64,000 nucleotides of DNA from CAG-533 sp022779465 (GCA_022779465.1 JALFTB010000036.1:1-64000), one strand, 5' to 3'; positions 24,281 to 33,136 are shown, counted from the stretch's first letter. The notes: generated by a model from the sequence alone, not told the origin. Numbers and translations are program-made.

Positions 24281-25489
24281 CTAGATTTTATTTTTGCGTA
24301 TAAAAATGTAAAGAATGATTAAAATAGGAATTAACAATAAGTATATATAGGATATATGTTTTTCTTTAGGTTGATCTTGAATGATATTTTTAGTTGTAGT
24401 TATTACTTCTTTGGTTGTTGATGGTATATAATTATTCTTTTTAGTTGTAGGTTGTTTATTAACTACTTTAACTATGTTTTTTGAATTATTTTCTTCTTTA
24501 GGTTTATTTATTTTTTTATAGAACGTATCGTGTTTGTATTTTAATATTATAAAATCTTCTTTATTTATTACTTCTATTTCATTTAATGGAATGTTAGTAT
24601 TTAAGATTATATTTTCATTACTAGTTACATCATCTTTTATTTCAATATAATAACGTTCGTAATATGTATAATACTTTTTATAGTCATTTAAATCATGGAT
24701 ACAATTAGGTAATGGTTTTTCGGTATAATTACTTAAATATACTTTTACAGGTTCATATAATCGATATAATTTTTCAGTGACTATAGAATAAGAAATATTA
24801 TTATTTAAATTAGAAGAATTAAGATTATTTAATAGTTCTTGATATTTATTTTGATTTAAAAAATTAAGATTTAGATTACCATTATAATTAGTATTTATTT
24901 GAATTATGTCAGGTTCGATATTCCAAGCATAATTTAATTCGTTATAAATACCTAGATTAAATGTTATTTTATTTGTTTTATTATCTTTAAAGGTTAAATT
25001 TATTGATAATGATTCTAGATTAATTAATTCATCTAATTCAACAACAAATGCTGTGTTAGAATCTAACTTATTACCAATTATGTAGTTAGTTTGAACATAG
25101 TTAAATTTTATTTCTTCATTATTCTTAAAGAATTTAATAGATTCTAAAATATTATTATTAAAGTTATCAAATCTAATATATTTAACTTTAATATTTTTTT
25201 GAATGACATTAGATATATAGTTATTATTTTCATTAATAATATAACTTGCTTTTTCAATATAATCATTTAAATCATAGTTATCATTAACTTCATCTAGTTT
25301 ATGATAGCCAAGATCAATTCTATCTATATAATAATTATTGTATTTTATTATTTCAGTTCTTTTAAGATACTCAGTTTCCTCTTTATATTCTTTAATATTT
25401 GATTCTTTTAGATAATAATCTGTTAATAATATTTCTGCATTAATTTTAATGGGAATTAATAATAACATGATTAATAAATATTTTTTCAT
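24281..25489 (-). CDS. Secreted, membrane-anchored hypothetical protein, 402 aa
   Basis: Not recognised. Signal peptide KKYLLIMLLLIPIKINA at the start, a large Asn/Tyr/Ile-rich extracellular region, a Thr/Lys/Pro linker (QPTTKKNNYIPSTTKEVITTT) and a C-terminal membrane segment YIYLLLIPILIILYIFIRKNKI with positive cytoplasmic end. So type I topology with the bulk outside. Only two Cys-poor domains are apparent. It lies upstream of spoIIAA in the same direction, but with the 0A box between. Ribosome site GGAGGGT. Confidence 0.7.
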   Translation of the reverse strand: MKKYLLIMLLLIPIKINAEILLTDYYLKESNIKEYKEETEYLKRTEIIKYNNYYIDRIDLGYHKLDEVNDNYDLNDYIEKASYIINENNNYISNVIQKNIKVKYIRFDNFNNNILESIKFFKNNEEIKFNYVQTNYIIGNKLDSNTAFVVELDELINLESLSINLTFKDNKTNKITFNLGIYNELNYAWNIEPDIIQINTNYNGNLNLNFLNQNKYQELLNNLNSSNLNNNISYSIVTEKLYRLYEPVKVYLSNYTEKPLPNCIHDLNDYKKYYTYYERYYIEIKDDVTSNENIILNTNIPLNEIEVINKEDFIILKYKHDTFYKKINKPKEENNSKNIVKVVNKQPTTKKNNYIPSTTKEVITTTKNIIQDQPKEKHISYIYLLLIPILIILYIFIRKNKI

Positions 25490-25756
25490 TTTACCCTCCT
25501 ACTTGTTATGTTGTATATTAAAGAGAAAATTCCTTTTTAATTTTTATTATTGTGGAAAAGTGTTACTTTTTTGTGGATATATAGAATTATTTAGTAATTT
25601 TTATATTTTAAAACTTTAATTTTGAGAAAACTTATTAAACTGTAAAAAATTAGTAAAATTTCTAGAGATAATTAACACAATTAAAAAACTGTGGAAAAAA
25701 CGGATAAAGTATGTTATAATTACGACAATGCTTGAAAGAGCAATAAGGAGGAAATT
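25490..25756. other. AT-rich intergenic region with three DnaA-box-like motifs
   Basis: No gene. Three TGTGGAWAW motifs on the plus strand: TGTGGAAAA (25551-25559), TGTGGATAT (25572-25580), TGTGGAAAA (25690-25698), one or two mismatches from the DnaA box TGTGGATAA. Also contains the promoter of the next gene. Whether DnaA binds is unknown. Confidence 0.35.
25715..25720 (+). promoter_or_regulatory. Extended -10 promoter of the repeat protein gene
   Basis: TATAAT preceded by TGT (extended -10). The -35 is not obvious. The transcript would start near 25727 and reach the AAGGAGG site 20 bases later. Confidence 0.6.
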
Positions 25757-26101
25757 ATGAATTTATTAACAATCGCTGCTTTATTCTCATTTGCTCAAAC
25801 TCAAAATACAACTGTTGTAGATAAAGTCCAAAATCATACAGAGATGATTGAACAAAGAGTTGCAGAAGGAAAAAAATATTTAGAAGATCATTTTACTGAA
25901 GGTAAAGAATATTTCGAAGATCATATGGAAGATGGAAAAGAATATTTAGAAGATAATGCTGAAAAAGGTGTTGAAAATTTAGACAAAATTATGGATGATG
26001 TTGAAGATGAAGTTAATCATGAAACTCATACAGGAATAGGTTCTACTATTAACAAAATTTATAAATCAGTAAAAAATAAAATATTAAGTTGGTTTAAATA
26101 A
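25757..26101 (+). CDS. Small protein with 11-residue amphipathic helix repeats
   Basis: Not recognised. 114 residues: a short hydrophobic start (NLLTIAALFSFAQ, possible signal or anchor), then at least four 11-residue repeats with the pattern x-E/D-G-K-E-Y-L/F-E-D-H/N-x (EGKKYLEDHF, EGKEYFEDHM, DGKEYLEDNA, KGVENLDKIM), and a basic amphipathic tail INKIYKSVKNKILSWFK. The 11-mer resembles repeats of LEA-type and lipid-binding helices. A strong AAGGAGG site, own promoter and terminator suggest high, independent expression. Confidence 0.75.
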   Translation: MNLLTIAALFSFAQTQNTTVVDKVQNHTEMIEQRVAEGKKYLEDHFTEGKEYFEDHMEDGKEYLEDNAEKGVENLDKIMDDVEDEVNHETHTGIGSTINKIYKSVKNKILSWFK

Positions 26102-26102
26102 T

Positions 26103-26130
26103 TAGTAACATTTTTGTTACTTTTTATTTT
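26103..26130 (+). terminator. Terminator after the 11-mer repeat gene
   Basis: AGTAAC-ATTTTT-GTTACT hairpin followed by TTTTATTTT. Confidence 0.75.
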
Positions 26131-26157
26131 GAATTAAAATGATTAAAAATATTGAAC

Positions 26158-26186
26158 TTGAATTTTTTTTTAAAATATATTATAAT
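26158..26186 (+). promoter_or_regulatory. Promoter of rnjA
   Basis: -35 TTGAAT (26158-26163) and -10 TATAAT (26181-26186), 17-base spacer. Confidence 0.7.
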
Positions 26187-26236
26187 TAGTTAGCCAAAAG
26201 AACTTTAATTTAATTATTTTTTAAGGAGGAATTTAA

Positions 26237-27904
26237 ATGAAAAGTGAAGATGTTACTAGTGTTTTTGCGTTAGGTGGACTTGGTGAAGTCGGTAAAAACA
26301 TGTATGTTATTGAACATAAAGATGAAATTATTATTATTGATGCAGGAGTTATGTTTCCTGAAGATGAATTATTAGGTATAGATTATGTTATTCAAGATGT
26401 TACTTATTTAAAACAACATCAAGATAAGATTAAAGCATTATTTATTACCCATGGTCATGAGGATCATATTGGAGGTATTACATTTTTATTACAAAATATT
26501 AATATTCCAGTTATTTACGCTTCTAAAATTGCTTGTGATTTAATTCAAAAGAAATTTGTGGATAGAAATATTGGATATAATAATTTAGTAGAATTTGATA
26601 AAGATAGTCATTTTAAATATAAATATTTTGAAGTATCTTTTGTTGGAACTACTCACTCTATTCCAGGTAGTTATGCAATTGTAATTAAGACTCCAAATGG
26701 AACTATATTTGAAACTGGAGATTTTAAATTTGACTTAACACCAATTGGACCAATGGCAGAAATTCATAAGATGGCAGCTTTAGGTCAAAATGGAGTTAAA
26801 TTACTTTTAAGTGATAGTACCAATGCTTGTTCTCCAGGTTACTCTAATAGTGAAAGTTTAGTTGATGAAGCTTTATCTGATGTATTTGCAAGACATACTT
26901 CAAGAATTATTATTGCAACATTTGCTTCTAATATTTATAGAATTAAGCATATAGTAGAAACTTGTCGTAAGAATAATCGTAAGATAGTTACTTTTGGTCG
27001 TTCAATGGAAAATGCTAAAGAAATAGCAATTAAAAATAATTTAATTACTGATAAAACTATCTTTATTGAACCTAATGAAGCTAAAGATTTAAAGAAAAAT
27101 GAAATTTGTATTTTATGTACTGGTTCTCAAGGTGAACCTTTAGCTGCTTTGTCTAGAATTGCAAATGGTACTCATAAACAAATTACTTTATTACCTGATG
27201 ATATTGTTGTATTTTCTTCTAGTCCTATTCCTGGTAATAAGGCATCTATAAATAGAATTATTAATAAGTTATATTTAAAGGGTGTAAAAGTTTATACTAA
27301 TTCACAATTATCTGATATTCATACTTCTGGACATGCTAAACAAGAAGAATTAAAATGGATGCTTAGAATTATTAAGCCTGAATATTTTATGCCTGTTCAC
27401 GGTGAATATAGAATGCTTAAAACTCATGCTGACTTAGCAGTTGATTGTGATATTCCTAAAGAAAATATCTTTATTTGTAAAAATGGTGATACTGTTGAAT
27501 TAACTAAAGATGGAGCTAGAATTGGTAAAAGAGTTCATTCTGGTGATGTTTATGTTGATGGTTCAAGAATTGGTGATATTGGTTCAATTGTTATTAAAGA
27601 TCGTCAATTAATGAGTCATGATGGAATATTAGTTACAATTATTAATATTAATCCTAATACAAGAGAATTATTAATTAAACCTAATATTACAACAAGAGGA
27701 TTTGTTTTGGTTAATGAGAATGCTGAACTTATTAATAAAATTGAAGAAAAGGTATCTGATATAGTTTCTAAGTCTTTAAAGACTGGTTATAATTATATTG
27801 ATTTAAAGAATCAAATTATTTTAGAGTTAAGTCCATTTATAAATGATCTTACTGGTAGAAGACCAATTATATTACCGGTAATTATGGAAGTTAAGGATAA
27901 TTAA
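26237..27904 (+). CDS. rnjA: Ribonuclease J
   Basis: Metallo-beta-lactamase/beta-CASP RNase with endonuclease and 5'-3' exonuclease activity, central to Bacillota mRNA decay and rRNA maturation. 555 residues. Zinc ligands in THGHEDHIGG (His72, His74, Asp76, His77), later GTTHSIPGS and FETGDFKFD; beta-CASP motif region ATFASNIYRIKHIVETCRKNNRK; then SDIHTSGHAKQEELK and MPVHGEYRML. A C-terminal RNase J domain follows. AAGGAGG site. Only one RNase J is in the window. Confidence 0.96.
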   Translation: MKSEDVTSVFALGGLGEVGKNMYVIEHKDEIIIIDAGVMFPEDELLGIDYVIQDVTYLKQHQDKIKALFITHGHEDHIGGITFLLQNINIPVIYASKIACDLIQKKFVDRNIGYNNLVEFDKDSHFKYKYFEVSFVGTTHSIPGSYAIVIKTPNGTIFETGDFKFDLTPIGPMAEIHKMAALGQNGVKLLLSDSTNACSPGYSNSESLVDEALSDVFARHTSRIIIATFASNIYRIKHIVETCRKNNRKIVTFGRSMENAKEIAIKNNLITDKTIFIEPNEAKDLKKNEICILCTGSQGEPLAALSRIANGTHKQITLLPDDIVVFSSSPIPGNKASINRIINKLYLKGVKVYTNSQLSDIHTSGHAKQEELKWMLRIIKPEYFMPVHGEYRMLKTHADLAVDCDIPKENIFICKNGDTVELTKDGARIGKRVHSGDVYVDGSRIGDIGSIVIKDRQLMSHDGILVTIININPNTRELLIKPNITTRGFVLVNENAELINKIEEKVSDIVSKSLKTGYNYIDLKNQIILELSPFINDLTGRRPIILPVIMEVKDN

Positions 27905-27914
27905 CATAAATTTT

Positions 27915-27950
27915 AACTTATCATATTATATAGTATGATAAGTTTTTTTT
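27915..27950 (+). terminator. Terminator of rnjA, containing the start codon of the next gene
   Basis: Perfect 10-bp stem AACTTATCAT (27915-27924) with ATGATAAGTT (27935-27944), then eight T. The second arm begins with the only plausible ATG of the ZIP gene. Confidence 0.85.
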
Positions 27951-28699
27951 ATGAATTAAATCCAATTATACAATCCTTAATAGCTGGAATTATAACTTTT
28001 AGTTTAACGACTATGGGGTCTGCTTTAATATTTATGTGTAAAAGTATAAATAAATCTTTTATGGATAAATTATTAAGTATATCTGCTGGCATTATGCTTG
28101 CCTCCTCTTTTTTTTCATTAATTAATCCTTCGATTGATAAGGCAAATGAAATTATGATATCTCCTGGTATTATTTGTTCTTTAGGAATTGTTTTAGGTTG
28201 TATTGTGTTATTCTTATGTGATAAGTTACAAATGAGATGTGGTAAAAAAAGTAAAACAAATAATTTAATTCTATCTATGACTATTCATAATATTCCCGAG
28301 GGTATGGCTGTAGGCATCGCATTTGGTTCCGCATGTAATGGTGATGCTTTAATGAGTGCAATATCTCTGGCTATTGGTATAGGTTTACAAAACTTTCCAG
28401 AAGGTTCTGCTATAAGTTTTCCCCTTTACCGAGATGGTTATTCTAAATTTAAATCATTCTTAATTGGGGCTTTGTCTGCTATTGTTGAACCAATTGGTGC
28501 TGTTTTAGGTGCTTTAATTGTTATGAAGTATCCGATTATTATGCCAATATTATTAGCATTTGCCGCTGGTGCCATGCTTTATGTTATTATAGTAGAGTTA
28601 ATTCCTGAAGCTATGTCAAATGAAAAAAAAGAGCATATGGCTCTTTACTTTGTACTTGGATTTATAATTATGATGTTTCTAGATATTACTTTAGGGTAA
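27935..28699 (+). CDS. ZIP family metal transporter
   Basis: 254-residue transporter with eight membrane segments, likely importing Zn2+ or other divalent metals (ZupT-like). Metal site motifs: HNIPEGMAVGIAFGS in TM4 and QNFPEGSAISFPLYRDG in TM5. The N-terminus ELNPIIQSLIAGIITFSLTTMGSALIF needs the ATG at 27935, since the next one is inside TM1. That ATG has no ribosome site and lies in the rnjA terminator arm; a TATTATATAG just before could be a -10, so a nearly leaderless message is possible. Confidence 0.88.
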   Translation: MISFFYELNPIIQSLIAGIITFSLTTMGSALIFMCKSINKSFMDKLLSISAGIMLASSFFSLINPSIDKANEIMISPGIICSLGIVLGCIVLFLCDKLQMRCGKKSKTNNLILSMTIHNIPEGMAVGIAFGSACNGDALMSAISLAIGIGLQNFPEGSAISFPLYRDGYSKFKSFLIGALSAIVEPIGAVLGALIVMKYPIIMPILLAFAAGAMLYVIIVELIPEAMSNEKKEHMALYFVLGFIIMMFLDITLG

Positions 28700-28824
28700 T
28701 ATCTTTTATTTAAAATATTTTATGATAAATTCTGTATATTTTCCTTTTACGTTTCCATAGGAATCTTCCTTTCTTCATGATTTAATTATACTTAATATAA
28801 TGTGACAACTAAGTGACTATGTTT

Positions 28825-28850
28825 AAAAAAGAAGGAGTTTATTCTCCTTC
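28825..28850 (-). terminator. Terminator of the RluA-type synthase gene
   Basis: Minus-strand GAAGGAG-AATAAA-CTCCTTC followed by six T. The stretch 28700-28824 beyond it shows no gene. Confidence 0.85.
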
Positions 28851-29504
28851 TGTAAATATTTTTGAAAATGATGCGTTTAAAGGCATATTTATAATTACTT
28901 TTTGATTAGTCTTGGGATGAGTAAATTCTAAATAATAAGCTTGAAGACCTAATCTACTGATAGGATTTCTTTTTGAGTTGTATTTTTTATCACCAATAAT
29001 CGGATGTTTTAAATTTGATAAACCTACTCTTATTTGATTCTTTCGTCCTGTTAGAATTTCTATATCTAAAAGTGTATAAGTACTAGTTAGTTTAAGAGGA
29101 TTATATTTAGTAATAGCAAGTTTTCCTTTATCTTTAGTTGTAGCATATACATTTAAATTTTTATCTTCAGTAAGATACTCTTCAATTATACCTTTATTCT
29201 TTATTTTTCCTTCACAAACTGCATAGTATTTTCTAATAACTTTTGACCAGTTATCTTGCATTTTATTTTTGGTTTCTTCATTTTTAGCAAATACGACTAA
29301 TCCACTGGTATCTTTATCAATACGATTTACGATAAATGCTTTTTGATTTTTCTTATGAAGATATGTTAAAACTTCGTGATAAAGAGTTCGCTCTTTCTCT
29401 TTGGTAGTTCCAATAGTTAATAGTTTAGCTGGTTTATCAACTATAAGTAAATTTTTATCTTCAAAGGCAATGGTTAATTTTTTAGTTTTCATTTTCAAAT
29501 TCAT
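28839..29504 (-). CDS. RluA/RluD family pseudouridine synthase
   Basis: Converts uridine to pseudouridine in rRNA or tRNA. About 221 residues, without an S4 domain. Catalytic motif VNRIDKDTSGLVVFAK with Asp63, then RKYYAVCEGK, LDIEILTGRKNQIRV and HPIIGDKKY are all family signatures. The start is uncertain: ATG at 29504 (MNLKMK) or 29492 (MKTKKL), both inside the end of the ATPase gene and without a strong ribosome site; translational coupling is likely. Target base not determinable. Confidence 0.88.
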   Translation of the reverse strand: MNLKMKTKKLTIAFEDKNLLIVDKPAKLLTIGTTKEKERTLYHEVLTYLHKKNQKAFIVNRIDKDTSGLVVFAKNEETKNKMQDNWSKVIRKYYAVCEGKIKNKGIIEEYLTEDKNLNVYATTKDKGKLAITKYNPLKLTSTYTLLDIEILTGRKNQIRVGLSNLKHPIIGDKKYNSKRNPISRLGLQAYYLEFTHPKTNQKVIINMPLNASFSKIFTEGE

Positions 29505-30342
29505 CTTTTCTTTCTTTAAAGAATTCATAATATAATTTCATATTAGGTAATTCTGACCATTTTTGAATAGATACTGGAGTTTGATCTAAATTATAGATTT
29601 TTGCTTCTAATAGATTTAATAAAAATGGTGAATGGGTGGAAATTATAAATTGACAATTATAAAATCTAGCTGAATCTTCAATAAATTGTTTTAATTTTAA
29701 TTGATTATCAGCAGATAGACTGTTTTCTGGTTCATCTAATAGATAGATAGCATTTTCTTTAATTTCTCTTTCCCAAAACATTAATGCTGATTCGCCGTTG
29801 GATTGTTCAACAAGATTATTACTTAATCTATTACGAATGTATGCTGATTGGGTTTGATGTCTAGCATCATAAGAAGCTTTTATTTTTTCATAATCATTGA
29901 TTGAATAATCACTTGAAGTGTATTTATTTTTTATCCATTCTTCGCCTAATATATCTTTACGACGATTAATGTGATTGTTAATTGATCTTATGTCTAAAAG
30001 ATAATCAAAAACATCATCACTACTAACTACTTTGATTTCCGCTGGTTTATTATTTGCCATTTCAAATTTGCAAACACTTACATAATTATCAAAATTTGTT
30101 CCTTTATTGATACCATTATTACGACTTGCATTTAATTTATTGGAAATGACATTTAAAAGAGTTGTTTTTCCGCTTCCATTTGTTCCATAAAAAATAGTTA
30201 TATTTTCAAAATCTATATTAGTTAGTTCTTTACTTGAAAATAATCCCAACGGATAGTAATTACCATTATATATTTGTCTTGGATCTCTTATATTACTTTC
30301 CGTTTCATTGTTTGGTAGTTTAAAGTTTTTCAAATAAATCAT
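29482..30342 (-). CDS. AAA family ATPase (ABC/RecF-like)
   Basis: 286 residues, soluble single ATPase domain of the type found in predicted ATP-binding proteins and OLD/RecF relatives. Walker A GTNGSGKT (53-60), ABC-like signature EQSNGESALMFW, Walker B AIYLLDEPENSLSA, H-loop FIISTHSPFLL. No nuclease domain follows, so it is not a full OLD protein. The ATG after GGTGATAGAC is used; an in-frame GTG overlaps that site. Overlaps the pseudouridine synthase. Role unknown. Confidence 0.82.
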   Translation of the reverse strand: MIYLKNFKLPNNETESNIRDPRQIYNGNYYPLGLFSSKELTNIDFENITIFYGTNGSGKTTLLNVISNKLNASRNNGINKGTNFDNYVSVCKFEMANNKPAEIKVVSSDDVFDYLLDIRSINNHINRRKDILGEEWIKNKYTSSDYSINDYEKIKASYDARHQTQSAYIRNRLSNNLVEQSNGESALMFWEREIKENAIYLLDEPENSLSADNQLKLKQFIEDSARFYNCQFIISTHSPFLLNLLEAKIYNLDQTPVSIQKWSELPNMKLYYEFFKERKDEFENEN

Positions 30343-30390
30343 GTCTATCACCTAAGCAAATTATACTAACGAACAAATGTATTGTCAATG

Positions 30391-31029
30391 TTAATCTTCG
30401 AATTTAGCATCAACATAAAATATTGGACGATTTTCTTTATAATATTGTTTTTCAAAATCTGTCATTATATTTTCAATATTTCTTTCATCATGATGTAAAT
30501 CAAGGCTTACTTTTGTAAATGTATACCAATATTCTGATAAGCTTTCTAAGGCTGAAGCAAATAATATTTTATTATCAGTTTTTAAAATAATATGTTTTTT
30601 CTTTTTAAAGATACGATCATATAATCTTAAATAATTAATTGAGGTGAATCTTTTTTTCTCGTCTTGTTTTTTAGGCCAAGGTTCAGAGAATGTTAAGTAA
30701 ATAGTATCAATTTCTTTACCAAACATATTAATAATATCTTGAGCATTAGCACAAATTATTTTTAAGTTAGGAATTTTTTGTTCTTTTATATTGGTAATTG
30801 CAGTAGCAGTTTGATTTTCATCTAATTCTAATCCAATGTAATTTATATTAGGATGAGATTTAGCCATTTCAATAATAAAACTTCCTCTACCCATACCTAG
30901 TTCTAAACAAATTGGATTGTTATTACCAAAGACATCTTTCCATTTATTTTTATAATTTTCTGGTTTCTTAATTAAATAAGAACTTTTTTCTAATATTTGA
31001 TTAGCATTTTTTACTGTATTATAACGCAT
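30391..31029 (-). CDS. trmB: tRNA (guanine-N7-)-methyltransferase
   Basis: SAM-dependent enzyme making m7G46 in tRNA variable loops. 212 residues from the ATG after AAGGAG; longer readings start without a ribosome site. SAM motif PICLELGMGRGSFIIEMAKSHP, then NYIGLELDENQTATAI, DTIYLTFSEPWPKKQDEKKRF and the C-terminal FEKQYYKENRPIFYVDA match TrmB. A terminator at 31066-31090 separates it from a broken gene upstream. Confidence 0.96.
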   Translation of the reverse strand: MRYNTVKNANQILEKSSYLIKKPENYKNKWKDVFGNNNPICLELGMGRGSFIIEMAKSHPNINYIGLELDENQTATAITNIKEQKIPNLKIICANAQDIINMFGKEIDTIYLTFSEPWPKKQDEKKRFTSINYLRLYDRIFKKKKHIILKTDNKILFASALESLSEYWYTFTKVSLDLHHDERNIENIMTDFEKQYYKENRPIFYVDAKFED

Positions 31030-31065
31030 AGTTATTTCTCCTTTTTTCTTAAATAGTATAACATA

Positions 31066-31090
31066 AAAAGATAGATTAAATCTATCTTTT
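31066..31090 (-). terminator. Terminator upstream of trmB (belongs to the decayed gene)
   Basis: 12-bp stem AAAAGATAGATT (31066-31077) with AATCTATCTTTT (31079-31090). The TAG at 31082-31084 of the decayed frame lies inside it. Confidence 0.75.
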
Positions 31091-31383
31091 ATCTGGGTCA
31101 AAACTTACAAATCTTTTTCTTTTTACTGTTAATACACCGTTTTAATTTTCATTTAAGTTTTTATATATTTTATAACTTACTGAGTATCTTTTTGTTTCAT
31201 TATTTTCATTTTTAAATGTTAATAAATAATTTTCAGTTAGAACTCCATTAGCATCTACTAATGATTCAATTTCTTTTTGATTAAAGTAGCTTTACTAGTT
31301 GTAGGAGTAGCTTTTGAATCTAAGATGAAATTAATTATAACGTATGAAAAGGAAATTATAACAAGAATAATAAATATTTGCAT
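31082..31383 (-). pseudogene. Decayed small membrane-anchored protein gene
   Basis: Starts with an ATG at 31383 and a signal-anchor (MQIFIILVIISFSYVIINFI...SKATPTTSK). Near 31290 the frame must shift by one base to continue as SYFNQKEIESLVDANG...TKRYSVSYKIYKNLNEN, which reaches TAA at 31142-31144. The same frame goes on with NGVLTVKRKRFVSFDPDKR to TAG at 31082, which sits in the terminator, as the original stop would. So one frameshift and one in-frame nonsense codon. Family not recognised. Confidence 0.65.
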
Positions 31384-31392
31384 ATACACCAA

Positions 31393-32511
31393 TTATACTT
31401 TACAATTTTCTAAAAATCCATAATACTTTTTTCTTATTTTTTGAGATATTTTAAAATTGTAGATTATTTTAAATATTAGCTGTCTTATGTATTCAACTAT
31501 AGAGCATACGGCATATATAATTACAGTTACGATAATTAAATACAGAAGTACTTGATAAGAATTTTGAATACTTGGGGTAATTTTAAAGACATTATAAATA
31601 CGATATCTAATCATACTATTATCATGAATTAAATAAACTCCCATTGTTAATTTAGATAATTTGTTGATAAAATTACTTTTAATATTTAGAGTACTAAAGA
31701 TACTAAAGTATATTACTGTTTGGATAATTACAAAAGGATTACTATAAGCTCTGGTCATATTATAGATTCCACCAAATATTTCGTTATATACAGGACTATA
31801 GGTACGCATTATATTTGTGGTTTGTTCTATACTAAAATTGATAATTATGATAAAAATAAATGATAAGTATAATAATATCTTATATAGGTTATCTGGGATT
31901 TTTTTAAAGATATACCACTCTTTGATTGGATATTTTCTAATATATGCTCCAATTAAATATAAGAATATGAAATTATATAAAGTGTATCCATTATTATCAA
32001 ATGCTTTACATCCAGTTAAATAAGGTAAGACACTAAACAATGTAAACATAATTATTAATAAATAGTTATATTGTTTTTGTTCTAACTTGGAAATTAGTAT
32101 ATTTAAGAATGGACTTAATATATAAATAAATATATATAGTTTTATAAACCAATATTCATCTAAGTTTAGAATAAATAGTTTTCTTATTATAGTTGCTTTA
32201 TCAAATGAAACATTAAATAATAGGAAAAGTCCTAGCATTATGCCTACTCGATAAAATAAACTAGAGTTTATTAGTGACCATAATTTTGATTGTTTAAATT
32301 TATTGGTTGATTGAAAATATCCTGTTAGCAAAATAAAAGAATTAACGTGAATAACTAATGTATCAAAGATAAATTCTAGTATACGTTTAATTGCCATATT
32401 GGTACAGTTATTTAACATATTACCATGGGTAATTAAATGTCCAGTAACTATCATAATCATTGATATTATTCTCATTAATTCATAATTTGAACTACGTTCT
32501 TTTTCTTTCAT
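31393..32511 (-). CDS. Membrane acyltransferase (acyltransferase family 3)
   Basis: 372 residues with about ten membrane segments. The start NYELMRIISMIMIVTGHLITHGN has the family R-x9-H pattern (Arg and His of the catalytic face), and TMGVYLIHDNSMIRY is the usual late motif. Such enzymes O-acetylate or succinylate cell-surface polysaccharides. It is surrounded by two decayed genes, so it may be part of an unstable island. Start ATG follows a GGGTGG site. Substrate unknown. Confidence 0.88.
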   Translation of the reverse strand: MKEKERSSNYELMRIISMIMIVTGHLITHGNMLNNCTNMAIKRILEFIFDTLVIHVNSFILLTGYFQSTNKFKQSKLWSLINSSLFYRVGIMLGLFLLFNVSFDKATIIRKLFILNLDEYWFIKLYIFIYILSPFLNILISKLEQKQYNYLLIIMFTLFSVLPYLTGCKAFDNNGYTLYNFIFLYLIGAYIRKYPIKEWYIFKKIPDNLYKILLYLSFIFIIIINFSIEQTTNIMRTYSPVYNEIFGGIYNMTRAYSNPFVIIQTVIYFSIFSTLNIKSNFINKLSKLTMGVYLIHDNSMIRYRIYNVFKITPSIQNSYQVLLYLIIVTVIIYAVCSIVEYIRQLIFKIIYNFKISQKIRKKYYGFLENCKV

Positions 32512-32574
32512 AAAACCACCCTATATTATTATTAACAACATTATATCATTTATAAAGTTATTTTGGTAGTTTTA

Positions 32575-33136
32575 TTATGTACAAGCTCCACCTTTTGATT
32601 CAATATAATCTACAATATCTTGTAGTAATCTTGCGGCATAATCATATTTAGAAACATCGAATATTTGGTTAAATTCAGAATCTTTTGGTTCAATAGATAA
32701 TTTTTTGGCTTTACTATTCTTAATTACGGTTATGGGAATCATTTTATTATTATAATAACAAGTTCTTACTTCACCAGTAGCAGTTGGTTCGGCTACATAG
32801 TAGTTTTTAAAAATAATTGAAAATGTTATTACTACTGCAATAAAAAATAATATTAAGCCTAAGTTATTCCAGTTATTTTTGTTAATCTTCTTATAATAAT
32901 ATTAGAATTGTTTTCGGTGTTGATTACTCTTTCTAGAAGGATATTTTAGTTACCAACAAGTTCATCTAATGAAGTATTTAAGATTTTAGATAGTTCACCA
33001 GCTTGTTTTAAATCACGAATTGTTTCACCTAATTCCCAATTTGATATAGTTGTCTAGATACTACTACTTTTTCAGCAAGTTCTTCTTGACTAAGATTCTT
33101 TTTCTTTCTAAGCTCTAATAATTTTTTACCTATCAT
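32575..33136 (-). pseudogene. Decayed XRE-family regulator with membrane segment
   Basis: ATG after AAGGAGAAC. Codons 1-29 are a clean HTH start (MIGKKLLELRKKKNLSQEELAEKV). One base is lost near 33050; the next frame gives ISNWELGETIRDLKQAGELSKILNTSLDELVGN, then TAA (32946-32948), then in the same frame NILLERVINTENNSN. A second shift near 32890 restores NNWNNLGLILFFIAVVITFSIIFKNYY and a Cys-containing outer domain to TAA at 32575. Restored length about 187 residues. The original was an XRE domain fused to a membrane-anchored sensor-like tail. Confidence 0.78.

Noticed and set aside
25490..25756. Replication origin
   Set aside because: DnaA-box-like motifs are few and degenerate and neither dnaA nor dnaN is near.
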